A DNA stretch of 64,000 nt, from the NCBI GenBank assembly GCA_963728785.1, contig CAVSKV010000002.1:1116001-1180000 (forward strand), written 5' to 3'. Source of the DNA: JAGWRI01 sp963728785 (GTDB lineage: Bacteria > Gemmatimonadota > Gemmatimonadetes > Gemmatimonadales > Gemmatimonadaceae). The notes beneath the pieces are model-generated. The model made no database searches and was not told the origin of the DNA. It saw nothing but the letters and a program-made list of their open reading frames with translations. A program made the position numbers and the translations under genes. Below, one piece after another: positions 1 through 7,876 of the stretch; position 1 is the first letter of the stretch, and every line of letters starts with the position of its first letter.

Positions 1-1368
1 TCCGACCTGCGGTCCTATACGCAGGAACTCCAGTTCGGCGTCTCGCCGCGCGCATTCAATTCCGTGTTCAACTGGAGCATGACGTACGTTTATCGCGACA
101 CGAAGCAACTCGCGCGCGGGTTTGGCGACTACACGGCCGGCGACCCGCTGGCGCTCTTCTGGGGCAACACGGGGCCGCAGCACCAGTTCAACCTGAACAC
201 CACGGTCACCATCGGCGGTGCCGTGAATCTGTCGACGTTCGTGCGCCTCAGCTCCGGCAACCGGTTCACGCCGAGCGTGTCGGGCGACATCAACGGCGAC
301 GGATCGTCCAACGACCGCGCCTTCGTGTTCAATCCGGCCACCGTGACCGACACCGCCCTGCGCAATGGCATGCAGGGGCTGCTCAACAGCCTGTCCGGCA
401 GCACCCGGCAGTGCCTCGTGGCCCAGCTCGGCGAAATCGCGGGCCGCAACAGCTGCGCCGGCCCATGGGCGCTGCAGATGAGCGCCCTCAACATCAGTCT
501 CGTCTCGGACCGCGTGGGCCTGCCCTCGCGGATGACGGTGGCCATCGACGTCACCAACCCGCTCACGGGGGTCGATGCGCTGGTGCACGGTGGCAGCAAC
601 CTGGCCGGCTGGGGCCAGCAGCCGGTCGTCGATCCCAACCTGCTCTACGTCCGGGGGTTCAACCAGGCGACGAATGAATTCATCTACCAGGTCAATCCGC
701 GGTTCGGTAATGCGTCGGCGGCGCAGATCGCCACGTGGGCGCCGTTTACGGCCACGCTCGATGTCAAGCTCGCGGTGGGCCCGGACCGGAACATCCAGCA
801 GCTCGAGCAGTTGCTGCGAGGCGGCGGGCCCGGCGGGCGCGGCGGGTTCGGCGGGCGTGGCGGCGGGCCTGGAGGTGGCCGCGGCGGCGTAGCGGCGGGC
901 CGGCCCAGCGACGTCCAGATCAAGGCCCGCTACGTGCGCGGGTATCCGAACCCCATGGACCAGATGCTTCGTCAGAAGGACTCGCTCCACCTCAGCGACA
1001 CGCAGACCGACAGCCTCATCCGGATGAATAAGGAATTCACGGCCGCCGTGGATTCGATCTGGACGCCCATCTCCAAGTATCTGGCCGGGCTGCCGGAAGA
1101 GTTCGACCTCGACGAGGCCTACACTCACGTGAGCGCTGGGCAGAACGCGACCATCGACCTGCTCGTCGCGTACGCGCCGCGGGTCAAGGCGTTGCTGACG
1201 CCGGAGCAGTTCCGGCAGCTGCCGACGGTCCTGGCGGCCTTCCTCGATCCGCAGACGCTGCGTGAGATGCGCCCGGGCGCATCGTTCGGATTCGGAGGCG
1301 GCGGGGGCGGTGGTGGGCTCGGCGGCGGGGGTGGGGGTGGAGGGCGCGGCGGCGGGCGGGGGGGATGA
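1..1368 (+). CDS. TonB-dependent receptor (Oar-like), 3-prime part, with Spy/CpxP-like C-terminal extension
   Basis: The frame is open from base 1, so the gene starts outside the window. The visible N-terminal part has alternating beta-strand sequence and the segment SGDINGDGSSNDRAF, which is typical of the last barrel strands of Oar-like/carboxypeptidase-regulatory TonB-dependent receptors. The last obvious strand, around ATLDVKLAVGP (bases about 750-780), is followed by a Gly/Arg-rich linker at about 820-900. A helical segment of about 130 residues comes next and contains LHLSDTQTDSL and LLTPEQFRQLP, resembling the LTxxQ repeats of periplasmic Spy/CpxP-type proteins. The protein ends in a Gly-rich tail rather than the terminal aromatic residue usual for barrels. 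The receptor role is inferred from family. A perfect hairpin lies about 75 bases downstream. Confidence 0.72.
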   Translation, partial: SDLRSYTQELQFGVSPRAFNSVFNWSMTYVYRDTKQLARGFGDYTAGDPLALFWGNTGPQHQFNLNTTVTIGGAVNLSTFVRLSSGNRFTPSVSGDINGDGSSNDRAFVFNPATVTDTALRNGMQGLLNSLSGSTRQCLVAQLGEIAGRNSCAGPWALQMSALNISLVSDRVGLPSRMTVAIDVTNPLTGVDALVHGGSNLAGWGQQPVVDPNLLYVRGFNQATNEFIYQVNPRFGNASAAQIATWAPFTATLDVKLAVGPDRNIQQLEQLLRGGGPGGRGGFGGRGGGPGGGRGGVAAGRPSDVQIKARYVRGYPNPMDQMLRQKDSLHLSDTQTDSLIRMNKEFTAAVDSIWTPISKYLAGLPEEFDLDEAYTHVSAGQNATIDLLVAYAPRVKALLTPEQFRQLPTVLAAFLDPQTLREMRPGASFGFGGGGGGGGLGGGGGGGGRGGGRGG

Positions 1369-1441
1369 GCCCACGACCTGTAACCAGCGAACGGCAGGCT
1401 GGGATCCGTCAGCGTCCAGTGGTGAGTTGACAGAAACAGCG

Positions 1442-1488
1442 CCGGGACGCATCGCGATCGGGGAAGGGTCCCTGACGATGCGTCCCGG
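1442..1488. terminator. Candidate bidirectional terminator between convergent genes
   Basis: A perfect 13-bp inverted repeat (CCGGGACGCATCG at 1442-1454, its complement at 1476-1488) with a 21-base loop lies in the 200-bp gap between the receptor gene and the convergent bacilliredoxin gene. The plus-strand side is followed by TGTCGTTTC, only a weak T tract. Nothing else is recognisable in this gap. Confidence 0.5.
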
Positions 1489-1568
1489 TGTCGTTTCTGG
1501 CCACTGGAAACCGATCACTCACAGCTTCCAGCCTGCTGTTGCGAGGCGGCGGGGCGGGGCCCGCCCTT

Positions 1569-2015
1569 TCACCCGCAGTATTCGTCGAACGCCCCCACGA
1601 GATCCTTCGCGATCTCGGTGGCCGGCCGCCCCTCGATCTGCCAGCGCTCGAGCATGAACACCAGCTTGCCGTCCTTGAGCAGTGCGATCTGCGGGGACGA
1701 CGGCGGATAGCCGGTGAAGTAGCTCCGCGCGCGGGCCGTGGCGTCGGCGTCCTGGCCCGCGAATACCGTGGTCAACTGCCCCGGCTTCGCCGCGTGACGA
1801 ATCGCCATCGCGGCCGCCGGACGCGCATTGCGGGCCGAGCAGCCGCACACGGAATTGACCACGACGAGCGTCGTGCCCTTGGCATCCTTGAGCGCACTAT
1901 CCACTTCCTGCGGCGTGCGTAGCTCCCGGAAGCCGATCCCGGTGAGTTCGGCGCGCATCGGCGCCACGAGTTCTTCGGGGTACATGGCCGGGGCGGTGCG
2001 AAGATTCAGACTCAT
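1569..2015 (-). CDS. BrxA/BrxB-family bacilliredoxin
   Basis: 148 aa, the usual size of YphP/YqiW (BrxA/BrxB) bacilliredoxins. The characteristic CGC active site is present at residues 57-59 within VVNSVCGCSARNARP, and the MYPEELV start region near residue 11 matches the family. In Firmicutes these proteins remove bacillithiol from S-bacillithiolated cytosolic proteins; whether this organism makes bacillithiol cannot be seen here, so the redox partner is open. A GGAG ribosome site lies 8 bases before the ATG. The gene starts 12 bases after the GroES-like gene and is probably co-transcribed with it, a sensible stress-response pairing. Confidence 0.88.
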   Translation of the reverse strand: MSLNLRTAPAMYPEELVAPMRAELTGIGFRELRTPQEVDSALKDAKGTTLVVVNSVCGCSARNARPAAAMAIRHAAKPGQLTTVFAGQDADATARARSYFTGYPPSSPQIALLKDGKLVFMLERWQIEGRPATEIAKDLVGAFDEYCG

Positions 2016-2027
2016 GATTCCACTCCG

Positions 2028-2390
2028 TTAGGACTCGTCGCGCACCAGGGCGAGGATCGCCTGCTGTGGAACGACGAGGTATCGCTCGTTCTCGAACGTG
2101 ATCTCCACCGCCGCCTTGCGGAAGAACAGCGCGTAGTCGCCTTCGCGCGCCTGCATCGGCACGAACCGCGTCTCGCGCATGGGCGCCCGCCAGGGCTCGT
2201 CGGATCCCGCATCCGGACTCGGCAGCGGAAGGCCCGGGCCGGTGGCCACGATCGTGCCCCCCTGAACCGCCTGATTGTCCACGGCGGTCGGCGGCAGGTA
2301 CAGCCCAACATTGGTCCGCTCCTCGCCCTCTTCGACCCTGACCAGCACGCGGTCGCCGACAACGATGAGTTCCTTGTCCTTGCGGTGCAT
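2028..2390 (-). CDS. GroES/Cpn10-like co-chaperonin, divergent
   Basis: 120 aa, longer than ordinary GroES (about 97 aa). The N-terminal GDRVLVRVEEGEERTNVGLYLP is the Cpn10 beta-strand plus mobile-loop start, and EGDYALFFRKAAVEI with ENERYLVV matches the second half of the fold. The middle carries an insertion (about residues 48-72) with acidic and proline residues. There is no adjacent groEL, so this is probably a second, specialised copy rather than the housekeeping groES. The start codon follows a TATATT hexamer by six bases with no room for a ribosome site, which suggests a leaderless mRNA. The downstream bacilliredoxin is 12 bases away. Confidence 0.8.
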   Translation of the reverse strand: MHRKDKELIVVGDRVLVRVEEGEERTNVGLYLPPTAVDNQAVQGGTIVATGPGLPLPSPDAGSDEPWRAPMRETRFVPMQAREGDYALFFRKAAVEITFENERYLVVPQQAILALVRDES

Positions 2391-2396
2391 GGGGGG

Positions 2397-2402
2397 AATA
2401 TA
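2397..2402 (-). promoter_or_regulatory. Candidate -10 element for leaderless transcription of the GroES-like gene
   Basis: On the minus strand TATATT is followed by six C residues and then the ATG. A start site seven bases after the hexamer would be the A of the ATG. No convincing -35 at 17 bp spacing is visible, though TTGTCG occurs just upstream (2411-2416). Confidence 0.4.
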
Positions 2403-2432
2403 ATGGCCGCCGACAAGACCCTCGGGGAGGGG

Positions 2433-3539
2433 CTAGTCCAGGGCCGCGTCCAGCCGATCGAGCGCCGCGCCCAGGTTGGCGCGGCCGAAGCCGATCCGTA
2501 CCTCGCGGCTCGCGGGGTCGAACACGGTGCCCGGGAGGAGCAGCACCCCGGACCGGTCGAGCACGTGCGTGCAGAAGGCGTCGACGTCGCCCGCGAGCAG
2601 CGTGGGAAAGGTCACGGAGCCGGCGCGCGGCGGCACCCATCGCAACAATGCCGACCGCCGAGCGAAGAACTCTCGCAGTAACGCCAGATTGCCGACCACG
2701 AGCGCCCGGTTTCGCTCCAGAATCGCCCGACCGGCGCTCAACGCCACGGTGGCCAGCAGTTCGCTCGGAGCACTGTTGCAGATCGTCGTGTAGTCCTTGA
2801 TTTCGGCCACGGCGGACAACATCGCGGCGTCGCGGGAGGCCAGCCACCCGATGCGCAGCCCCGCCAGCCCGTAAGCCTTGGACAGGACGCCGAGCGACAC
2901 TCCCCGCTCATAGGCATCGCACATCGCGGGGAGCCGGTCGGCGGGTGCGTACTCCAGTCCGCGATACACCTCGTCCGACAGCACCGCCAAGCCGTGACGG
3001 CGGGCGAACCCGACGACGGCGTCGAAGGCGGGCGGGTCGAAGTGGTAGCCCGTGGGGTTGTGCGGCGAGTTGATGATGAGCAGCCGCGTGTTGGGACGGA
3101 TCAGTCGCTTCAGGTCGTCCGGATCGGGAGCCCAGGTGGCCGGGTCGGCCCGCCAGGCCGACACTTCAGCGCCGGCGGCGCGGGGCAGTTCGAACAGCGA
3201 CTGGTAGCACGGCCATTGTACGATTGCGTGGTCGCCGGGCCCCAGCACGGCGTTGACGAGCGTGAACACCCCCTCCTGGGCGCCGGCGTGGACCAGCACG
3301 CCAGCGGCCGGCACGGCCTCGTACAGGGCCGCGACGGCGGCGCGCAACGTCGGATCGCCGCTGCTTTCCGTGTAGCCCAGACGAAGCGCCTGCAGCCGTT
3401 GGGCGGCCTCCGGCCCCGGGGTGAGGGCCAGCAGCTCGGCCACGCTCAGTGTCTCGCAGTCGGAGCCGGATAGCAGGTAGGGCGCCGAGAATTCCCGCGC
3501 GGCAAAGTACCGCTCGAGCCGGAAGGTGGCCGGGCGCAT
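2433..3539 (-). CDS. PLP-dependent aminotransferase, class I/II (fold type I)
   Basis: 368 aa from the ATG at 3539. The open frame extends further upstream, but that part is unlike the family. Fold type I landmarks are present: NSPHNPTG at residues 157-164, SDEVYRG with the PLP-pyridine Asp at 189, and the Schiff-base lysine K221 in VLSKAYGLAGLRIGW. The N-terminus has the LGYTESSGDPTLR segment typical of the group. The protein is cytosolic. The amino-donor specificity cannot be read from the sequence; annotated relatives range from aspartate/alanine to generic transaminases. It begins 14 bases after the small membrane-protein gene, so the two are probably co-transcribed. Confidence 0.88.
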   Translation of the reverse strand: MRPATFRLERYFAAREFSAPYLLSGSDCETLSVAELLALTPGPEAAQRLQALRLGYTESSGDPTLRAAVAALYEAVPAAGVLVHAGAQEGVFTLVNAVLGPGDHAIVQWPCYQSLFELPRAAGAEVSAWRADPATWAPDPDDLKRLIRPNTRLLIINSPHNPTGYHFDPPAFDAVVGFARRHGLAVLSDEVYRGLEYAPADRLPAMCDAYERGVSLGVLSKAYGLAGLRIGWLASRDAAMLSAVAEIKDYTTICNSAPSELLATVALSAGRAILERNRALVVGNLALLREFFARRSALLRWVPPRAGSVTFPTLLAGDVDAFCTHVLDRSGVLLLPGTVFDPASREVRIGFGRANLGAALDRLDAALD

Positions 3540-3553
3540 ATTTGCGGCGCTAG

Positions 3554-4075
3554 CTAGAGGCCGGCGGCGCGTTCGCGCTCGTGCTTCTCGTGCAGCTCCG
3601 CGGCGAAGATGGTCCGGCGCACGATGGTCACGATGAGCGCCAGGAGCACCGCCCAACCGCACACCACCAGTTCCCGTGTCCAGAAGGCGTTCAGCGCCAT
3701 GCCGGGCCAGTCGCCGAACCCGGCTCTCGCCGTCCCGGTAGGCTCACGGTGGACCAAGATGAGAAGCAGGCTCGCGGCCATCTCCCCGACCACGATGGCG
3801 ATGGCGAATCCAGGAGCCCGCCAGAACCATTTTTTGAGCGGATAGTTGGCCAGGTGGGCGGTGGCCATGGCGCACACGAACACGACCCCCAGGGCGAAGG
3901 TGCCGCCGAAGTAGAGCCAACTTGGCGACCCGTGGGTGAGGGCGACCGACCGGTAGAGACGGAGCACGACCCCTGTGAGAACGCCCATCTCGACGAGGTT
4001 GAAGGAAAGCCGTCGGAATGCCTTCGACTCCTCCAATCGTAGTTCGATTGCGTGCCGCGGGAAGAAAGTTGGCAT
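3554..4075 (-). CDS. Hypothetical four-helix membrane protein
   Basis: 173 aa, not recognised. Four hydrophobic segments are visible at about residues 27-47, 57-76, 86-107 and 133-156. The charged N-terminus and the Lys/Arg/Glu-rich C-terminal tail (about 160-173) are probably cytoplasmic. No catalytic motif is seen. It is followed after 14 bases by the aminotransferase and is preceded by a -35/-10 pair spaced 17 bp. The coding call rests on the clean hydrophobicity pattern and the strand and spacing of its neighbours. Confidence 0.7.
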   Translation of the reverse strand: MPTFFPRHAIELRLEESKAFRRLSFNLVEMGVLTGVVLRLYRSVALTHGSPSWLYFGGTFALGVVFVCAMATAHLANYPLKKWFWRAPGFAIAIVVGEMAASLLLILVHREPTGTARAGFGDWPGMALNAFWTRELVVCGWAVLLALIVTIVRRTIFAAELHEKHERERAAGL

Positions 4076-4139
4076 GAGCGCTCGCGTTCCTCGTGTTGGA
4101 CACTCGACGAGGAGAAAAGGATCGGCGTGGGGGCCGCCC

Positions 4140-4168
4140 AGAATATCAACCTACGGAATCCGATTCAA
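4140..4168 (-). promoter_or_regulatory. Candidate sigma-70-type promoter for the membrane-protein/aminotransferase pair
   Basis: Minus-strand TTGAAT (4168-4163), a 17-bp spacer, then TATTCT (4145-4140), each matching the consensus at four of six positions. It lies about 65 bases before the ATG at 4075. The rest of the 4076-4342 gap holds no gene. An 8-bp inverted repeat (4273-4280 with 4304-4311) sits downstream of the Rieske remnant but has no T tract. Confidence 0.4.
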
Positions 4169-4342
4169 TCCGTGAACCAGCGTCGGCTGCGCATCGCCAA
4201 GATTCCGGCATGAAGTGGCCAGCAAGGTGGCCACGCAGGCCAGCCCGGACGAGGCGATCAGAGACGCGATGCCGTGGGACGGCGGCGACCGAGGCCTCAT
4301 GCGGTCCCACGCGGCGGAAGATGGACCGAGCCCGACCCGGCG

Positions 4343-4723
4343 TCAGGTCAGAAACTCATGAAGCAGCGAATGAAAGTGGTGCACGCCATTCTCTCGCTTG
4401 GCGGAGTAGCGGCCCCGATCGTAGACGCGCGACCGCAGGTTCCGTTGCACGATCTCACAGATCTCGATGTCCTCGTCCTGGATCTCGTCGTGGAGGCCAC
4501 GCAACCCGTCGGCGTCGCGGACGATCACGATCGAATCGTTGCCGACTTCGGCCGTGATGTAATCGCCGACCGCGGTCAGCTGTTCGGCGCAGCCCACGAG
4601 CTGCCAACTGTGCGCGAACACCCGTTCGCGCTCCAGTTCAAGGTACACGGGATCGTTGTACAGCCGCGCCGGTACGGTAGCCGCGCTGGCGATGTCCGGA
4701 TTGAACGGAAATACGAGGGGCAA
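4343..4723 (-). pseudogene. Rieske-type ring-hydroxylating dioxygenase alpha subunit with in-frame internal deletion
   Basis: 126 aa where the family has about 350. Residues 1-75 match the start of Rieske oxygenase alpha subunits (LYNDPVYLELERERVFAHSW, GDYITAEV, VIVRDADG). Directly after DADGLRGL the sequence jumps to the family's extreme C-terminus (EIQDEDIEICEIVQRNLRSR, YDRGRYS, KRENGVHHFHSLLHEFL). The whole CxH...CxxH cluster domain and the 2-His/1-Asp iron site are missing, so it cannot be a working oxygenase. Frame is retained across the junction near 4490. The start is TTG with GAGG five bases before it, 12 bases after the lepB stop. It is most likely a deletion remnant; an assembly collapse is possible. 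Confidence 0.75.
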
Positions 4724-4735
4724 GAGGACCTCAGC

Positions 4736-5605
4736 TCATCGAATCACGTGGAACAACCGCCCCCACCGAATGTCGGTGAGGAACGACAGCGGGCGATCGC
4801 TCGTCTGACCATCGCAGTCGTTGAGCCCGCCGGGGCTCGGCCGGTACGAGTAGTAGACGAAGAGCGGGCGCCCGCGGATGTTGTCGCGCGGAACCACGCC
4901 CCAGTACCGGCTGTCCTTGGAACAGTACCGGTTGTCGCCCATCATGAAGTAGTCGCCCGGGGGCACGAGCAGCGGCCCCCAGTTGTCGTGCGTCGGGCTG
5001 GCGGGTGCCGAGCCGAACCGCGTGTTCTCGAGGGAGATCCGCTTCTGCCAGTCGAACAGCGACGACGTTTCGTCGGGCAGCGATTGCGCGGGATTGCCCG
5101 TGTAGCCACCGGCGCCAAACCCCTGCCGCTGTGCGAGCCCGTTCACGTATACGACCCCCTGCCGCATGTAGATCGTATCCCCGGGAGCGCCGATGAGCCT
5201 CTTCACGAGAATAGGCGTGGGATCGTCGCCCCGCGCCGCCTCGTCCGCCTGATACGGCGACACGAACACCACAACGTCGCCCCGATGCGGATCGGAGTAA
5301 CCCGGCAGTCGAACATCGCTGAATGGCAGGGCGGGCCCGTACACCGCCTTGTTGACGAACAGCCAGTCGCCCACCAGCAACGTCGGGATCATGCTCCCCG
5401 AGGGGATCTTGTACGCCTCGACGAGAAACGTGCGGATGACGAAGTAGATGAGCAGCGCGCCGACGAGCGACTTGGTGTTCGCCCACAGCCAGCGGAGGGC
5501 AGTCCCCGAATCCGACTTGCGGCCGCGACCCCTGCGCGCGGCAGCGACGACGTTGGGCGCCTTGGCGGTTCGGGACGACTTCCCGGATTTCGAAGACTTG
5601 GCCAC
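4736..5605 (-). CDS. lepB: Signal peptidase I
   Basis: 289 aa inner-membrane protease that removes signal peptides from exported proteins, of which this window has many. One transmembrane segment lies at about residues 43-62. The catalytic serine is S71 in IPSGSMIPTL and the general-base lysine is K135 in VKRLIGAPGD. The conserved box GDNRYCSKDSRYWGVVP and the final region FVYYSY complete the S26 pattern. The first 38 residues are a basic, Ser/Lys/Arg-rich cytoplasmic extension. It lies upstream of the Rieske remnant and is probably co-transcribed with it. Confidence 0.95.
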   Translation of the reverse strand: MAKSSKSGKSSRTAKAPNVVAAARRGRGRKSDSGTALRWLWANTKSLVGALLIYFVIRTFLVEAYKIPSGSMIPTLLVGDWLFVNKAVYGPALPFSDVRLPGYSDPHRGDVVVFVSPYQADEAARGDDPTPILVKRLIGAPGDTIYMRQGVVYVNGLAQRQGFGAGGYTGNPAQSLPDETSSLFDWQKRISLENTRFGSAPASPTHDNWGPLLVPPGDYFMMGDNRYCSKDSRYWGVVPRDNIRGRPLFVYYSYRPSPGGLNDCDGQTSDRPLSFLTDIRWGRLFHVIR

Positions 5606-5717
5606 GCGAGACGGGGCGAGAGTGAGAGTGGCGCGCCGGGCGCCATGGGAAATCTACGACACCCTACGGCACGAGGCAGGCGTGGGTTCCCGACGCGGGC
5701 GGCGGCGCCGGCGCCAG

Positions 5718-5748
5718 ACACAACAAAGGGCGCGCCGTGAGCGCGCCC
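5718..5748 (-). terminator. Rho-independent terminator of the SWIB gene
   Basis: On the minus strand an 8-bp GC stem (GGGCGCGC with its complement, 5748-5728) encloses a five-base loop and is followed by TTTGTTGT. It begins 24 bases after the stop codon at 5772, separating the SWIB transcript from lepB. Confidence 0.7.
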
Positions 5749-5771
5749 TCGCTGTGTCGAAACAAAGCGAC

Positions 5772-6140
5772 CTACTTGACGTGCTTGTTGACGAGCTTGG
5801 TCATCTCGAACATCGAGACCCTGCCCTTGCCGCCGAACACCGCCTTGAGGTTCGCGTCGGCGTTGATCATGCGACGCTCCTTGGCATCCTGGAGTCCGTT
5901 CTTCTTGATGTAGCCCCAGAGCTTCTTGGTCAACTCGGTGCGCGGGAGCGGAGTCGAGCCCACGACCATGGCGAGCATTGCGTCCGGCTGCACCGGCCGC
6001 ATGAACGCGGCGTTGGGTTTGCGCTTCACTTTCTTCTTGGGCGCGGCCTTCTTCGCCGGCTTCTTCGCCTTCTTCACGACCTTCTTGGTCGCCTTCTTCG
6101 TGCTCTTCTTCGCGCCCTTCTTCCCCTTTTTTGCAGCCAT
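5772..6140 (-). CDS. SWIB/MDM2-domain protein with lysine-rich N-terminal tail
   Basis: 122 aa. Residues 1-42 are almost only Lys, Ala, Gly and Val (repeated KKA/KKT units), like a histone H1 tail and likely to bind nucleic acid. Residues 43-122 match the SWIB/MDM2 fold (LTKKLWGYIKKNGLQD, RRMINADANLKAVFG, VSMFEMTKLVNKHV). Bacterial SWIB proteins, first noticed in Chlamydia, are presumed chromatin-associated; the partner is unknown. AGGAG stands about eight bases before the ATG. The gene is monocistronic, with its own terminator. A second lysine/alanine-rich protein is encoded at 56916-57329. Confidence 0.9.
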   Translation of the reverse strand: MAAKKGKKGAKKSTKKATKKVVKKAKKPAKKAAPKKKVKRKPNAAFMRPVQPDAMLAMVVGSTPLPRTELTKKLWGYIKKNGLQDAKERRMINADANLKAVFGGKGRVSMFEMTKLVNKHVK

Positions 6141-6245
6141 GTGGGCTCTCCTGGAATGGTGAAACGGAGGGTGTTCTCAGAGGGAACCGCTGTCCGTCGC
6201 GCCGAAAGGTAAAACACTCCTTACGGGACGCAATAGGAAACTTAC

Positions 6246-6280
6246 CCCGTTTCCCCTCTGAAGCGAGCCCGTTTTCCCTC
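6246..6280. promoter_or_regulatory. Direct-repeat candidate operator upstream of the SWIB gene
   Basis: Two near-identical 13-mers, CCCGTTTCCCCTC (6246-6258) and CCCGTTTTCCCTC (6268-6280), are offset by 22 bp, two helical turns, about 110 bases upstream of the SWIB start. A degenerate inverted copy (GAGGGAACCG) lies near 6179-6190. They could be a regulator site; no promoter was identified with confidence. Confidence 0.3.
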
Positions 6281-6304
6281 GGAGAATCGGCCGGCGCTTG
6301 CCGG

Positions 6305-7876
6305 TCACCGAAGGTGCACCACCAGCCAATCGGCGAGCGTACCCAGCACCGCCGGCCGCACCACCCGAGAGGAAAGCGACCCGTACCGCGCTGGATCCCC
6401 GGTGGAGTCGGCCACGAACAGATGGTCTGTGGCCGGGAATTTCCGCACCGTCACGTCGCGATCGCCCCCCGCGCGGAAGGCGGCGGCGAGCGTGTCCGCC
6501 TGCTCCGGCGTCACCTGCTGGTCGGTTTCCCCCTGCAGAATCAGCACCGGCACCCGCACCTTTCGCGCCGTGACCAGCGGATCGTAGTCTATGAAATACC
6601 GCAGCCACGCGCTCCTGGCCGCCAACTCCTCGGTGGCCTTCGCACTCTCGGCCAACGCGGCCGTGCGCTGCTCGTCTGTAAGCGACTTCGCGTTGGCCAC
6701 GGCGTTGTGCTGCTGGAAATCGAGAATCCGCCGCCCCGTGTACGCCGGCCCCGCCAGGAGCACGATCCCCTTGAGCCGGGGATCGGTGACCGCCACCATC
6801 GGCGCGATCATCCCACCCTCGCTATGCCCCACCAGCCCGAGGCGCTCCCCGTCGATCTCCGGCCGGGTGCGGAGATACGCCAGCGCGGCCCGGATGTCGT
6901 TGGCGTAGTCGGCCGAGGTCGCCGTGGCCGGCCCGGTGCTCGAGCCGTTCATGCCGCGGTCGTCCAGTCGCAGCGTGGCGATGCCCCGCCGGGCCAGCGT
7001 ATCGGCCACCTGCCAGAATGGACGGTAGCCGTCCACGATGGAGATCCGTTCGTCCCGGTCTTCCGTGCCCGACCCGGTGATCGTGACCACCGCCGGTACA
7101 GGGCCCTTCCGTGTCGTGGGAAGCGTGAGCGTGCCGGTGAGCGACAGTCCCTCGGGCGTGGCCACGGTCACGTCCTGGGCGTCGTACGGCGCCCCGGGCG
7201 GCGCCCCGTAATCGACCTTCCGGATAACCAGCGGATGCGTCCCGGCTACGCGGACCACCGTCACCCCCTGCATGGGAATCACCGCGCCAAGCAGCGCACC
7301 CTCGGGTCCCACAGCGGCACGGATCGTGGCGGCGCCGAGGTGAAACGTCGCCGAGTCGCTTCCCAGCCAATCCACCACGGCCGAAATCGTCTGCCCGCCC
7401 GACACCATGAACAGCGGCACGGTGTCGGCAGCGCCCCCGTCCGCACGCGCACGTCGCAGCGCCTGTTCCACCATGGCCATCGAGGGATTGATATAGGGAA
7501 CCGCGCCCGGCCGTGTCGCCAGCGCCTCGACACGTGAAACGTTGCCCGCCACGGTGACGTGCACCGAGTCACCCTCGAATGCGAGGTCGGCGCTCTGGAA
7601 CGGCACGGTGTCGCCCTGGGCCAGCCGATAGAAGGCGCTGGTCATGGCCAACACGCGCCCGCCGGGCGTCAGCGTGAGGGCGTACCGCCACCGGGCACCC
7701 GTCGACTTGTCTATCATGTCGACGCCCAGGCGTGTGGCGGTGCGCTGCACGACTTCGCTGGTGAGCGTGTCGCGGCCCAGCAGCAGATGGAAGGTGTATT
7801 CGTCGGCGCCCTGTGCGCCGGCAGAGGCGCCCACGGCCAGGCACACGCCGGCGGCGGCGAGCAATGCACGATTCAC
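6305..7876 (-). CDS. Exported alpha/beta-hydrolase (S9/dienelactone-hydrolase type)
   Basis: About 523 aa from the GTG at 7876, preceded by AGAGGAA. Residues 1-23 form a signal peptide ending near SAGAQG. A beta-rich region of about 240 residues follows, with several DUF-like strands. The C-terminal half is an alpha/beta-hydrolase: GSGTEDRDER oxyanion-side motif, nucleophile S352 in VGHSEGGM, Asp in ILQGETDQQV and His in ATDHLFV. Relatives are annotated as alpha/beta-hydrolases or S9 peptidases; the substrate is unknown. The GTG start overlaps the stop of the SdpI-like gene (GTGA), so the two are translationally coupled and under the same ArsR-type regulator. Confidence 0.85.
   Translation of the reverse strand: MNRALLAAAGVCLAVGASAGAQGADEYTFHLLLGRDTLTSEVVQRTATRLGVDMIDKSTGARWRYALTLTPGGRVLAMTSAFYRLAQGDTVPFQSADLAFEGDSVHVTVAGNVSRVEALATRPGAVPYINPSMAMVEQALRRARADGGAADTVPLFMVSGGQTISAVVDWLGSDSATFHLGAATIRAAVGPEGALLGAVIPMQGVTVVRVAGTHPLVIRKVDYGAPPGAPYDAQDVTVATPEGLSLTGTLTLPTTRKGPVPAVVTITGSGTEDRDERISIVDGYRPFWQVADTLARRGIATLRLDDRGMNGSSTGPATATSADYANDIRAALAYLRTRPEIDGERLGLVGHSEGGMIAPMVAVTDPRLKGIVLLAGPAYTGRRILDFQQHNAVANAKSLTDEQRTAALAESAKATEELAARSAWLRYFIDYDPLVTARKVRVPVLILQGETDQQVTPEQADTLAAAFRAGGDRDVTVRKFPATDHLFVADSTGDPARYGSLSSRVVRPAVLGTLADWLVVHLR

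Noticed and set aside
2411..2416. TTGTCG as -35 of the GroES-like gene
   Set aside because: At 17-bp spacing the partner hexamer would fall on the start codon, and the TATATT is only eight bases away; the pair does not fit.
4273..4311. 8-bp inverted repeat (CGTGGGAC/GTCCCACG) as a terminator of the Rieske remnant
   Set aside because: The loop is 23 bases and no T tract follows on the minus strand, so a terminator call was not supported.
4274..5740. Long plus-strand frame opposite lepB and the Rieske remnant
   Set aside because: Shadow of lepB: no recognisable fold, and the real gene shows the Ser/Lys dyad.
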